This document shows, piece by piece, positions 32,629 to 40,589 of a stretch of DNA of 64,000 nt. The stretch comes from Paraburkholderia phenoliruptrix (GTDB lineage Bacteria; Pseudomonadota; Gammaproteobacteria; Burkholderiales; Burkholderiaceae): NCBI RefSeq assembly GCF_902859825.1, contig NZ_CADIKB010000005.1, positions 124,001 through 188,000 on the forward strand. Reading direction: 5' to 3'. The notes beneath the pieces are model-generated. The model saw nothing but the letters and a program-made list of their open reading frames with translations, ran no database searches and was not told the origin of the DNA. Position 1 is the stretch's first letter; each line of letters opens with the position of its first letter. A program made the translations under genes and the position numbers.

Positions 32629-35136
32629 ATGCAACGAGAAAAAATCATCGACAAGCCCTTGAGCAAATTTCCGTATCCGATTCCGAGCCGCGAGGAAATT
32701 CTCGGCGTCCTGCGTACGAGCGAGGCGCCGCTCGCCGCCAACGAGATCGCCGAAGCGCTGTCGATCAAGCGCCAGGAACGCGAAGGATTTTTCAAGCGCC
32801 TCGGCGCCATGGAGCGCGACGGCCAGATCCGGCTCGATCAGCGCAATCTTTATCAGTTGACCCATCCGTCGAACTTCGTCGCGGGCCGCGTACAGGGGCA
32901 TCGCGACGGCTACGGCTTCCTGATCCGCGACGACGGTCAGGACGATCTGTTCCTGCCTACCGCCGAAATGCAGAAGGTCATGCACAACGACCGCGTGCTC
33001 GCGCGCATCGTCGGCTATGACCGGCGCGGGCGGCCGGAAGGGCACATCGTCGAGGTCACGGACCGCGCCAACAAGCGCGTGATCGGGCGCCTGCTCAACG
33101 AGAACGGCGCGCTCATCGTCGCGCCCGAAGACAAGCGCATCGGCCACGACATTCTGATCACGCAGAACACCAAGAAGGCGAAGGTCGGCCAGGTGGTGGT
33201 GGTCGAGCTGACCGACTTTCCGAGCCGTCATTCGCAGCCGCTCGGCCGCGTCGTGGAAGTGCTGGGCGATATCGACGACCCCGGCATGGAAATCGAAATC
33301 GCGGTGCGCAAGTACGGCGTGCCGCACGAGTTCAGCCAGAGCGCGCTCGACGAAGCGGCACAGCTGCCCGACGAGGTGCGTCCGGCGGACGTGCGTCATC
33401 GCATCGATCTGCGCGACGTGCCGCTTGTCACCATCGACGGCGAAGACGCGCGCGACTTCGACGACGCGGTGTATTGCGAGCCGGTCAAGGTAGGGCGCGG
33501 CGAGGGCTTCCGTCTGATCGTCGCGATTGCGGACGTCTCGCACTACGTGCATCCGAAAAGCGGGCTCGACACCGACGCGATCGAGCGCAGCACTTCCGTC
33601 TATTTCCCGCGCCGCGTGATTCCCATGCTGCCGGAGAAATTGTCGAACGGTCTGTGCTCGCTGAATCCGAACGTCGACCGTTGCGTGCTCGTGTGCGACA
33701 TGATCGTCACGGCGCGCGGCGAAGTGAAGGCCTATCAGTTCTATCCCGGCGTGATGCATTCGGCCGCGCGTCTCACCTATACCGAAGTCGCCGCGGTGCT
33801 GAAGAACACCAAAGGTCCGGAAGCCGCGCGCCGCGCTGCGCTGCTGCCGCAGCTGCAGAACCTCTACGGCGTGTACAAAGCGCTTTTCGCCGCGCGTCAG
33901 AAGCGCGGCGCGATCGACTTCGACACGACGGAGACGTATATCGTCTGCAATGCGCAGGGCAAGATCGAACAGATCGTGCCGCGCACCCGCAACGACGCGC
34001 ACAAGCTGATCGAGGAATGCATGTTGGCCGCGAACGTGTGCGCCGCCGACTTCCTCAAGCGCAACAAGCACCCGGGCCTGTTCCGCGTGCACGCGGGCCC
34101 GACTGCGGAGAAGCTCGAGAATCTGCGCACGTTCCTGCGCGGCATGGGCTTGACGCTCGGCGGTAACGACAAGCCGCATGCAAGCGACTACGCCGCGCTG
34201 ATGGCGCAAATCCGCGACCGGCCCGACGCGCAGATGCTGCAAACCATGCTGCTGCGCTCGATGCAGCAGGCCGTCTACAGTCCGGACAACATCGGGCACT
34301 TCGGTCTCGCCTATGAGGCGTATGCGCACTTCACGAGCCCGATTCGCCGCTATCCCGACCTGCTCACGCATCGCGCGATCTATGCGATTCTGCAAGGCCG
34401 CAAGTATCAGCCGGAGCCGCCGCAGGGCGTGCAGCTGAATACGGCGCTGTCGCCGCGCGCCCGCGCCATGCAGCAGGCCGACGAGGAAAAAAGCGGCCGC
34501 GCGCGCGCGAACAACGTCGCCATCTGGGAAGAACTCGGTCTGCACTGCTCGGCCAACGAGCGCCGCGCCGACGAAGCCTCGCGCGACGTCGAAGCCTGGC
34601 TCAAGTGCTACTTCATGCGCGACAAGCTCGGCGAAGAGTACGGCGGCATGGTGAACGGCGTCACGTCGTTCGGCATTTTCGTGCAGCTGGATTCGCTCTT
34701 TATCGAAGGCCTCGTGCATGTCACGGAACTCGGCTCCGATTACTTCCAGTACGACGAGGTCAAGAACGAGTTGCGCGGCGAGCGCACCGGCATCCGCTAC
34801 CGGCTGTCGGATCGCGTGCGCGTACAGGTGAGCCGCGTCGACCTGGACGCGCGCAAGATCGACTTCCGCCTTGTGCGCGATACGCCGATCAAGCCGCATC
34901 CGGCTCGCGGCGTCGCGGCGGCAGAAAAATCATCCGCGGAAAACGGCGGCCCGCGCGTGCGCGCGCTGGCCTCGGCGGAAGGCGGCAATGCGACGGCGGG
35001 CACGCGCCGCAAGAAGGCGGCGCCTGCGCAAAGCGCGGCGGTCAAGGAAGCGCGCGCCGCGCGCGGGGCTGCCAGGAAGCACGGCGGCGCAGCGGCCAAG
35101 GCTGCCTCGAAGCAGACGGCGCGCAAGAAGCGTTAA
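32629..35136 (+). CDS. rnr: Ribonuclease R
   Basis: An 835-residue 3'-5' exoribonuclease that degrades structured RNA. Domains in order: N-terminal helix-turn-helix-like region (17-75), cold-shock RNA-binding domains ([17 protein letters not shown] near 82), the RNB catalytic domain with acidic cluster [12 protein letters not shown] (about 271-282), and a C-terminal S1 domain ([20 protein letters not shown]). The last 85 residues are a low-complexity Lys/Arg/Ala tail ([15 protein letters not shown] and [16 protein letters not shown]), as in other RNase R proteins where it aids ribosome or helix engagement. First of the rnr-rlmB-rpiA cluster. Confidence 0.95.
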   Translation: MQREKIIDKPLSKFPYPIPSREEILGVLRTSEAPLAANEIAEALSIKRQEREGFFKRLGAMERDGQIRLDQRNLYQLTHPSNFVAGRVQGHRDGYGFLIRDDGQDDLFLPTAEMQKVMHNDRVLARIVGYDRRGRPEGHIVEVTDRANKRVIGRLLNENGALIVAPEDKRIGHDILITQNTKKAKVGQVVVVELTDFPSRHSQPLGRVVEVLGDIDDPGMEIEIAVRKYGVPHEFSQSALDEAAQLPDEVRPADVRHRIDLRDVPLVTIDGEDARDFDDAVYCEPVKVGRGEGFRLIVAIADVSHYVHPKSGLDTDAIERSTSVYFPRRVIPMLPEKLSNGLCSLNPNVDRCVLVCDMIVTARGEVKAYQFYPGVMHSAARLTYTEVAAVLKNTKGPEAARRAALLPQLQNLYGVYKALFAARQKRGAIDFDTTETYIVCNAQGKIEQIVPRTRNDAHKLIEECMLAANVCAADFLKRNKHPGLFRVHAGPTAEKLENLRTFLRGMGLTLGGNDKPHASDYAALMAQIRDRPDAQMLQTMLLRSMQQAVYSPDNIGHFGLAYEAYAHFTSPIRRYPDLLTHRAIYAILQGRKYQPEPPQGVQLNTALSPRARAMQQADEEKSGRARANNVAIWEELGLHCSANERRADEASRDVEAWLKCYFMRDKLGEEYGGMVNGVTSFGIFVQLDSLFIEGLVHVTELGSDYFQYDEVKNELRGERTGIRYRLSDRVRVQVSRVDLDARKIDFRLVRDTPIKPHPARGVAAAEKSSAENGGPRVRALASAEGGNATAGTRRKKAAPAQSAAVKEARAARGAARKHGGAAAKAASKQTARKKR

Positions 35137-35155
35137 GCCGGTCTCGGCGCCTCTA

Positions 35156-35197
35156 CCGCGCGCAGCGGGCACGTCGCGACGTGCCGGTTGCGCGCGG
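35156..35197 (+). terminator. Long GC-rich hairpin after rnr, possible terminator
   Basis: An inner perfect palindrome GGCACGTCGCGACGTGCC (35168-35185) is framed by CCGCGCGCA (35156-35164) and TGCGCGCGG (35189-35197). No clean T run follows; instead come several TTTGG/TTCG repeats (35198-35232). It may terminate weakly or protect the rnr 3' end. Confidence 0.5.
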
Positions 35198-35405
35198 TGT
35201 TCGTTTGGTTCGCTTGGTTTGTTTGGTTCGTGCGTCATGCTGCCGGCGAGGCGGTCTCGCCTCGACAACGCCGCGCAGGCAGCGCGCCCACGCAACATCG
35301 AACACGCAGATTCGCGCGCACAGATTCGCGCGGATCGTTGGCACGCACAGGTATTCATCACAGCAGCGCAGCTTCTGCCGCGCTCAATCAAAGGTTGTAT
35401 CAGTC

Positions 35406-36149
35406 ATGGCACGTCACAAGGTTTTATACGGTTTTCATGCAGTCACCGCGCGCATCCGGCACGATGCGTCGACCGTCGAAGATGTCTATTACGACGCCAC
35501 GCGCAAGGATCGCCGCATGACGGAGTTTCTGCACGCGGCGAAGGAGGCGGGCGTGCGCCTGATCGCCGCCGATGAAACGCGTCTGTGGGGGCTTGCGCGC
35601 ACCGAGCGTCATCAGGGCGTGGTGGCCCGTGCAGGCGACTTGCCGCTCGCGCAGAATCTCGCGGAACTGCTTGACGGCATCAACGGCTCGCCGCTCATTC
35701 TGGTGCTCGACGGCGTGACCGATCCGCACAATCTGGGCGCCTGCCTGCGCGTGGCCGATGCGGCCGGCGCGCACGCGGTGATCGCGCCGCGCGACCGCGC
35801 GGTCGGCTTGAACGCGACGGCCGCGAAGGTCGCAAGCGGCGCGGCCGACACCGTGCCGTACATCACCGTGACGAACCTCGCGCGCGCGCTGCGCGAACTG
35901 AAGGATGCGGGCGTGTGGATCGTCGGCACCGCGGGCGAAGCGACGAAAAGCCTCTACGAGACCGAGCTCGACGGCCCCGTCGCTATCGTGATGGGTGCCG
36001 AAGGCGAGGGCATGCGCCGCCTCACGCGCGATACCTGCGACGTGGTCATGCAGATTCCGATGGCGGGCACGGTGGAAAGCCTGAACGTCTCGGTGGCCTC
36101 GGGCGTGTGTCTGTTCGAAGCGGTGCGGCAGCGCTCGGCGAAGAAGTAA
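35406..36149 (+). CDS. rlmB: 23S rRNA (guanosine-2251-2'-O)-methyltransferase
   Basis: A 247-residue SPOUT-family (TrmH/SpoU) methyltransferase modifying G2251 of 23S rRNA. The N-terminal substrate-binding domain begins [17 protein letters not shown] motifs are [17 protein letters not shown] (motif 1), [10 protein letters not shown] (motif 2) and [17 protein letters not shown] (motif 3, knot). The ATG at 35406 is chosen from family length; the frame is open far upstream. Confidence 0.93.
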   Translation: MARHKVLYGFHAVTARIRHDASTVEDVYYDATRKDRRMTEFLHAAKEAGVRLIAADETRLWGLARTERHQGVVARAGDLPLAQNLAELLDGINGSPLILVLDGVTDPHNLGACLRVADAAGAHAVIAPRDRAVGLNATAAKVASGAADTVPYITVTNLARALRELKDAGVWIVGTAGEATKSLYETELDGPVAIVMGAEGEGMRRLTRDTCDVVMQIPMAGTVESLNVSVASGVCLFEAVRQRSAKK

Positions 36150-36212
36150 TTCCCGCCGGCTATCAACGTCGACTCCGGTAAACTAGCGCCTTTTACTGCT
36201 CGCCCGCATTCC

Positions 36213-36908
36213 ATGACTCAAGACGAACTCAAGCAACTGGTCGGCCAGGCCGCCGCCGACTATGTCCTCGCCAACGTGCCCGAAGGCTCGGTGATCGGCG
36301 TCGGTACCGGCTCCACCGCGAACTGCTTCATCGACGCGCTGGCCGCCAACAAGGCGCGCTATCGCGGTGCCGTGTCGAGTTCGCTCGCCACCACCGCGCG
36401 GCTCCAGTCGCACGGCATCAAGGTGCTCGATCTGAACGAGATCGATTCGTTGCCCGTGTATGTGGACGGCGCGGACGAGATCGACCACAGCGGCGCGATG
36501 ATCAAGGGCGGCGGCGGCGCGCTCACGCGCGAGAAAATCGTCGCGTCGGTGTCGGACGTGTTCGTCTGTATCGCGGATGCAAGCAAGCTCGTCGAGACGC
36601 TCGGCAACTTCCCGCTGCCTGTGGAAGTCGTGCCGATGGCGCGCACCGCGATCGGCCGCCGCGTGACGGCGCTCGGCGGCGTCCCGGTCGTGCGTGTCAC
36701 GAAAGAAGGCACGCCGTTCATCACCGATAACGGCAACGAGATCATCGACGTCAAAGGTCTGCGTATTACCGACCCCTGCGCGCTCGAAACGCAGATCAAC
36801 GCATGGCCGGGCGTCGTGACAGTCGGCCTCTTCGCGGGCCGGGGCGCCAATCTTTGTCTGCTTGGCACGGACACCGGCGTGCAAACCATCGAGTACCGCA
36901 AGGACTGA
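36213..36908 (+). CDS. rpiA: Ribose-5-phosphate isomerase A
   Basis: A 231-residue enzyme interconverting ribose 5-phosphate and ribulose 5-phosphate. Family motifs: [15 protein letters not shown] (phosphate loop), VDGADEID (catalytic Asp), [11 protein letters not shown] (catalytic Glu/Lys region). It follows rlmB after about 60 bases and is closed by a strong hairpin. Confidence 0.95.
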   Translation: MTQDELKQLVGQAAADYVLANVPEGSVIGVGTGSTANCFIDALAANKARYRGAVSSSLATTARLQSHGIKVLDLNEIDSLPVYVDGADEIDHSGAMIKGGGGALTREKIVASVSDVFVCIADASKLVETLGNFPLPVEVVPMARTAIGRRVTALGGVPVVRVTKEGTPFITDNGNEIIDVKGLRITDPCALETQINAWPGVVTVGLFAGRGANLCLLGTDTGVQTIEYRKD

Positions 36909-36914
36909 GCAATC

Positions 36915-36947
36915 ATGCACGAGCCCGCATCAGGCGGGCTCGTGCAT
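36915..36947. terminator. Hairpin terminator between rpiA and the convergent glycosyltransferase
   Basis: ATGCACGAGCCCGC (36915-36928) and GCGGGCTCGTGCAT (36934-36947) form a perfect 14-bp stem with a five-base loop, followed by TCCTCTTTG. It probably ends rpiA transcription and may also serve the gene arriving from the other side. Confidence 0.75.
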
Positions 36948-36974
36948 TCCTCTTTGCAGCAAATACACCTTATT

Positions 36975-38294
36975 TCAAGGGCTCGTCTGAGCATTCGCCT
37001 CGCCGTCGCGCCGCTTCACTGCCTTGCTGAGCGCGTCCATCATCCGTTGTACATATTGATCGACTGAGAACTCCGCTTGCGCGTCGAGAAGCGCCTGTTG
37101 CGCGAGGCGCTGCGCAAGCGCCGGGTCGTTGCGCAACACGCCGATCGCGTCGGCGAGCACGGCAGCGTCGCCTGGCTTTACGAGCCAGCCGTTGCGCCCA
37201 TGGCGCACGATCTCCGTCACACCGCCCGCGGCTGCGGCGATCACCGGGCGGCCTGCCGCCATGCCCTCGACGATCACACGGCCAAAAGGCTCGGGTTCCG
37301 TCGACGTGTGCAGGATCACGTTCATCGCTTTCATCCACGCCGGTATGTCGTCCTGAAAGCCCGCGAAGTGCACGCGCTCCGCAATGCCGAGCGCGCTTGC
37401 CTCGTCGCGCAGGCGCTGTGCATAGGCATCTTCGCCGAATAGCGGCGCGCCGACCAGCACGAGGTGCGCGTCGGGTAGACGCGTCAATGCCTCGAGCGCA
37501 ATGTGCTGACCTTTCCACGGCGCGAGGCGGCCGAAGAGACCCGCGAGCCACGCGTGCTCGGGCAAACCGAGGCGTTGCCTCAGCATGCCCATGTCCGTGC
37601 CGTCCACGCAATTGAATGCGCTTGCATCGATTCCGTTATAAACCACCGGCGCCGTGTCCGCGGCGCGACCCGTCAGCGCAGCGAGGGACTTCGCCGACGC
37701 GCGCGAATTCACGATCACCTGATCGACGGCAAGACGCACCGCCCATTTGACGACCGCGAGCTGCACGCGTCCGAAGTGCTCGCGCGTCAGAATGTCGTGC
37801 TGATACCAGACCACGGGCTTGCGATGCAGTGCCTTGCCCAGCGCGCCCAATACCAGTGCTTTTTGCGTGTTGACGAACAGCATGTCGAACGCTTGGGCGC
37901 GCGCCGCGATCGCACGAACCTGTCTGACGATGCCGGGCAGCACGCGCAGGCAGTTCAAAGCAGACGCCTGACGCGCGATGCCGGACACGCTTGCATCGTT
38001 GATGATCTGCACGCGCGCGCCGAGTGCTTCGAGGCGCAAGCGGAACGGACCGTCGGCGAGCAACACCACCTCCATATGCGACGGGTAATGTTCAGCCAAT
38101 TGCAGCAGCGCGAATTCAGCCCCGCCGAGCTGACCGCTTTGATCGACGAACAGCACGCGCGGCAACGCGGCCTTATGGACTGCTGCGGATGCGGCTATGC
38201 CCGAGCCGAGGGGCGCTGCAGCTGGGTCGATGCATGCTGGCGCAACCAGCGGCAACGAATGAGCGAGTGGCGAGGCGTCGAGCGTGGGGCGCAT
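36975..38294 (-). CDS. GT4-family glycosyltransferase (exopolysaccharide)
   Basis: A 439-residue GT-B fold enzyme. The N-terminal acceptor domain starts RVLFVDQSGQLGGAEFALLQ and the donor domain has LFGRLAPWKGQHIALEAL and the E-x7-E motif EPFGRVIVEGMAAGRPV. It should add one sugar of the repeat unit on the cytoplasmic face. The start is uncertain: ATG 38294 lacks a good ribosome site, while a TTG at 38351 follows AGGA and would add 19 residues. A sigma-54-like box lies upstream at 38397-38412. Confidence 0.88.
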   Translation of the reverse strand: MRPTLDASPLAHSLPLVAPACIDPAAAPLGSGIAASAAVHKAALPRVLFVDQSGQLGGAEFALLQLAEHYPSHMEVVLLADGPFRLRLEALGARVQIINDASVSGIARQASALNCLRVLPGIVRQVRAIAARAQAFDMLFVNTQKALVLGALGKALHRKPVVWYQHDILTREHFGRVQLAVVKWAVRLAVDQVIVNSRASAKSLAALTGRAADTAPVVYNGIDASAFNCVDGTDMGMLRQRLGLPEHAWLAGLFGRLAPWKGQHIALEALTRLPDAHLVLVGAPLFGEDAYAQRLRDEASALGIAERVHFAGFQDDIPAWMKAMNVILHTSTEPEPFGRVIVEGMAAGRPVIAAAAGGVTEIVRHGRNGWLVKPGDAAVLADAIGVLRNDPALAQRLAQQALLDAQAEFSVDQYVQRMMDALSKAVKRRDGEANAQTSP

Positions 38295-38396
38295 AGGAAG
38301 GCGAATTAACTGGTTCTCTGCATTCGCAAGAGGCGAATGACGACGATTCAATTATTCGCGTCCTGTCGCGCGTCGAATGTGGGCACGCGCACGCAC

Positions 38397-38412
38397 AGCA
38401 AACGATGCGCCA
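38397..38412 (-). promoter_or_regulatory. Sigma-54-like promoter of the GT4 gene at 36975
   Basis: On the minus strand TGGCGCATCGTTTGCT has GG and GC ten bases apart and a full TTTGCT -12 element. Transcription would start near 38386, ahead of both possible starts. A comparable box precedes the Crp-led operon at 47584. Confidence 0.6.
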
Positions 38413-38462
38413 CATACACTCGTTGCTAAGCCCGAAGGCGTTTTACCGAGGATAGGGAGATC

Positions 38463-39680
38463 ATGAAAGTTGCGATCGTGCACGACTGGCTGGTCGCACC
38501 TGGCGGCGCGGAGAAGGTACTCGAGCAGATGATCGAATGCTTTCCCGACGCGGATCTTTTCAGCCTCGTCGATTTTCTCGAAGACCGTCGTCCGCTGCAC
38601 GGTAAGCCCGTCACCACCTCTTTCATTCAACGCCTGCCTCTCGCGCGGCGCCGTTATCGCGCGTACTTGCCGTTGATGCCGCTCGCCGTCGAGCAGTTCG
38701 ATCTCGCGGGCTATGACCTCATCATCACGAGTTCATATGCAGTTGCAAAGGGTGTGCTCGTCGGTCCCGATCAAACGCATGTGAGCTACGTGCATTCGCC
38801 GATGCGCTACGCGTGGGACCTGCAGCATCAATATCTGCGTGAAGCGGGATTGACGCGTGGACCCAGGTCGTGGCTCGTGCGCGTGTTGCTGCACTATCTG
38901 CGCGGCTGGGATTCGCATTCGGCGAACAGCGTGGACCGTCTGATTGCCAACTCGCAATTCGTCGCCCGGCGCATGGTGAAAACCTATCGGCGCGAAGCCG
39001 CGGTGATTCCGCCGCCTGTCGATGTCCACGAGTTCGAACTATGCACGAACAAGGAAGATTTCTATCTGACCGCTTCGCGCATGGTGCCGTACAAGCGCAT
39101 CGACCTGATCGTCGAGACCTTCAGTGCCACGCCGCACCGCAAGCTGATCGTGATCGGCGACGGACCGGAAATGGCCGCGATTCGCGCCAAGGCCGGGCCG
39201 AATGTGATCATACTCGGCTATCAGCCTATTGGTGTTCTGAGGGACTATTTGCAGCGCGCGAGAGCATTCATCTTCGCTGCCGAAGAGGACTTCGGCATTG
39301 TCGCGCTCGAAGCGCAGGCGTGCGGCACGCCGGTGATCGCGTTCGGCAAGGGCGGGGCGCTCGAGACGGTGGTCCCACTCGGTGAAGCGCATCCCACCGG
39401 CGTTTATTTCGGACGACAAACTGTCGTCTCGATGCTCGATGCAATCGACCGCTTCGAGCGCCAGCATGAGCAGATCACCCCGGCCGCGTGCCGTGCAAAC
39501 GCCGAGCGGTTCTCGGCGGCCGTGTTTCGCCGGGCCTTCATGGCCGAAGTCACGCGAACCATCGCCGCGGTCGGCGCGCGCGGTGAGTCGGCGGCGGTCG
39601 AGCGGATCGATACGGAGTTCGTGACCGAGCCGGCCGGATGGCAGACCGAGCCCGCGTCGCAGCGCAGTTGGGGACGCTGA
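38463..39680 (+). CDS. GT4-family glycosyltransferase (exopolysaccharide)
   Basis: A 405-residue GT-B enzyme (MKVAIVHDWLVAPGGAEKVL at the N terminus, IPPPVDVHEF, RMVPYKRIDLIVE, and E-x7-E motif EEDFGIVALEAQACGTPV). A ribosome site (TAGGGAG) precedes the ATG. It is divergent from the GT4 gene at 36975 and looks monocistronic, ending at a palindromic hairpin. The C-terminal 40 residues are poorly conserved in type. Confidence 0.9.
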   Translation: MKVAIVHDWLVAPGGAEKVLEQMIECFPDADLFSLVDFLEDRRPLHGKPVTTSFIQRLPLARRRYRAYLPLMPLAVEQFDLAGYDLIITSSYAVAKGVLVGPDQTHVSYVHSPMRYAWDLQHQYLREAGLTRGPRSWLVRVLLHYLRGWDSHSANSVDRLIANSQFVARRMVKTYRREAAVIPPPVDVHEFELCTNKEDFYLTASRMVPYKRIDLIVETFSATPHRKLIVIGDGPEMAAIRAKAGPNVIILGYQPIGVLRDYLQRARAFIFAAEEDFGIVALEAQACGTPVIAFGKGGALETVVPLGEAHPTGVYFGRQTVVSMLDAIDRFERQHEQITPAACRANAERFSAAVFRRAFMAEVTRTIAAVGARGESAAVERIDTEFVTEPAGWQTEPASQRSWGR

Positions 39681-39684
39681 GCCG

Positions 39685-39700
39685 AAGCCTGCGCAGGCTT
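39685..39700 (+). terminator. Short palindromic hairpin after the GT4 gene
   Basis: AAGCCTGCGCAGGCTT is a perfect 16-bp palindrome (6-bp stem, GCGC loop) followed by TCT, seven bases after the stop codon. Weak T tract, so the terminator call is tentative. Confidence 0.5.
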
Positions 39701-39985
39701 TCTATGCCCGGCAGGTTCGGCGGTTCCTCAGTGGTAGAGCAGGGCAGCACCATCAACAAGCCGTCCGGGCCATGCCACCCGCTCGGCGATCGGGGGGAGG
39801 CGCCAGCGTGGATCATGTGCCGCCTCGATACACGGTATTCGACGCAGGCGGCAAACCGTAACCAGGACGGTAACGAAAACGGTGCGGGTCGTCGCTGCAA
39901 TTTATTAAAACAGGCAGTCGTTACTCCGTTCGTCACGCAATGACGCATTGGAACGCGACCTTTGGACGAGGAAGACTCTAAACTC
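39701..39985. other. Gene-free spacer with a tRNA D-arm-like fragment
   Basis: No credible gene. TTCCTCAGTGGTAGAGCA (39724-39741) looks like the D arm of a tRNA gene, but no matching acceptor, anticodon or T arm follows, so it is at best a tRNA fragment. The second half becomes AT-richer (TTTATTAAAACAGG) and should contain the promoter of the HigA-like gene. Confidence 0.35.
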
Positions 39986-40408
39986 ATGAACGCCGATCGC
40001 CTTCCGGGATCCTTTCCCGATATCGCTCAAAGTTGGGCCGCGCTACAGGCCCAGTTGCCCATTACACCCATCCGCGACGAGCACGACTATCAGACGATGG
40101 CGGAGCTCGCCAGTGCCCTTGCCGCTCATCTGGACGGCAAGGAGGACGATCCGCTCGCCGACCTTCACGCGATCGTGTCGGATCTGGTGCGTAGCTGGAA
40201 AGCGCAGAACGTGACGCTTCCCAAGGCGGAGCCCCGCGAGGTGTTGCGGCACCTGCTCGAGACGCACGGGCTGAAGCAGAAGGACCTGATGGGCATTGCA
40301 TCGCCCACGGTGGTCAGCGACATCCTCGCAGGTCGCCGTTCGATCAGCAAGAAGGTCGCGAAGGCGCTGGCGCAGCGTTTTCAGACCGACGTTAGCGCTT
40401 TTCTGTAG
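39986..40408 (+). CDS. HigA-like helix-turn-helix protein (orphan antitoxin type)
   Basis: A 140-residue protein like E. coli HigA: an N-terminal helical part (TMAELASALAAHLDGKED, DPLADLHAIVSDLVRSWKAQ) and a C-terminal XRE helix-turn-helix (GLKQKDLMGIASPTVVSDIL, about residues 95-114). HigA proteins bind a HigB RNase toxin and repress their operon. No toxin gene is found on either side, so it is an orphan. The ATG at 39986 is preceded at some distance by GAGGAAG; a TTG at 39962 is an alternative. Confidence 0.78.
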   Translation: MNADRLPGSFPDIAQSWAALQAQLPITPIRDEHDYQTMAELASALAAHLDGKEDDPLADLHAIVSDLVRSWKAQNVTLPKAEPREVLRHLLETHGLKQKDLMGIASPTVVSDILAGRRSISKKVAKALAQRFQTDVSAFL

Positions 40409-40530
40409 CACTCGTTCTCTTTCCCGGCGGCGCCGGCGGCCCTCGTGCCCCCGGCGCCGTATCCGTTGCACTCACAACCATCGAAATGGCAGTAGTAGTT
40501 TCCGCGTCTAGTCGCCTCGCTCCGCGGCAA

Positions 40531-40562
40531 TAAAAAAGGCTGCGCCTTTCTGCGGCGCAGCC
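40531..40562 (-). terminator. Rho-independent terminator of the exopolysaccharide operon
   Basis: GGCTGCGCC (40538-40546) and GGCGCAGCC (40554-40562) form a 9-bp stem; on the minus strand it is followed by TTTTTTATT. It closes the crp-wcaJ-GT2-wza-wzc unit, 28 bases past the wzc stop. Confidence 0.9.
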
Positions 40563-40589
40563 CTCGATCCGTTCCGTGTGAAACACGCA

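Noticed and set aside
32554-34899. A 781-codon minus-strand frame over rnr
   Set aside because: Antisense shadow of RNase R; no recognisable domain and biased composition.
38384-38400. Possible plus-strand sigma-54 box for the GT4 gene at 38463 (GGGCACGCGCACGCAC)
   Set aside because: The GC element falls one base out of register and no TTGC -12 box is present.
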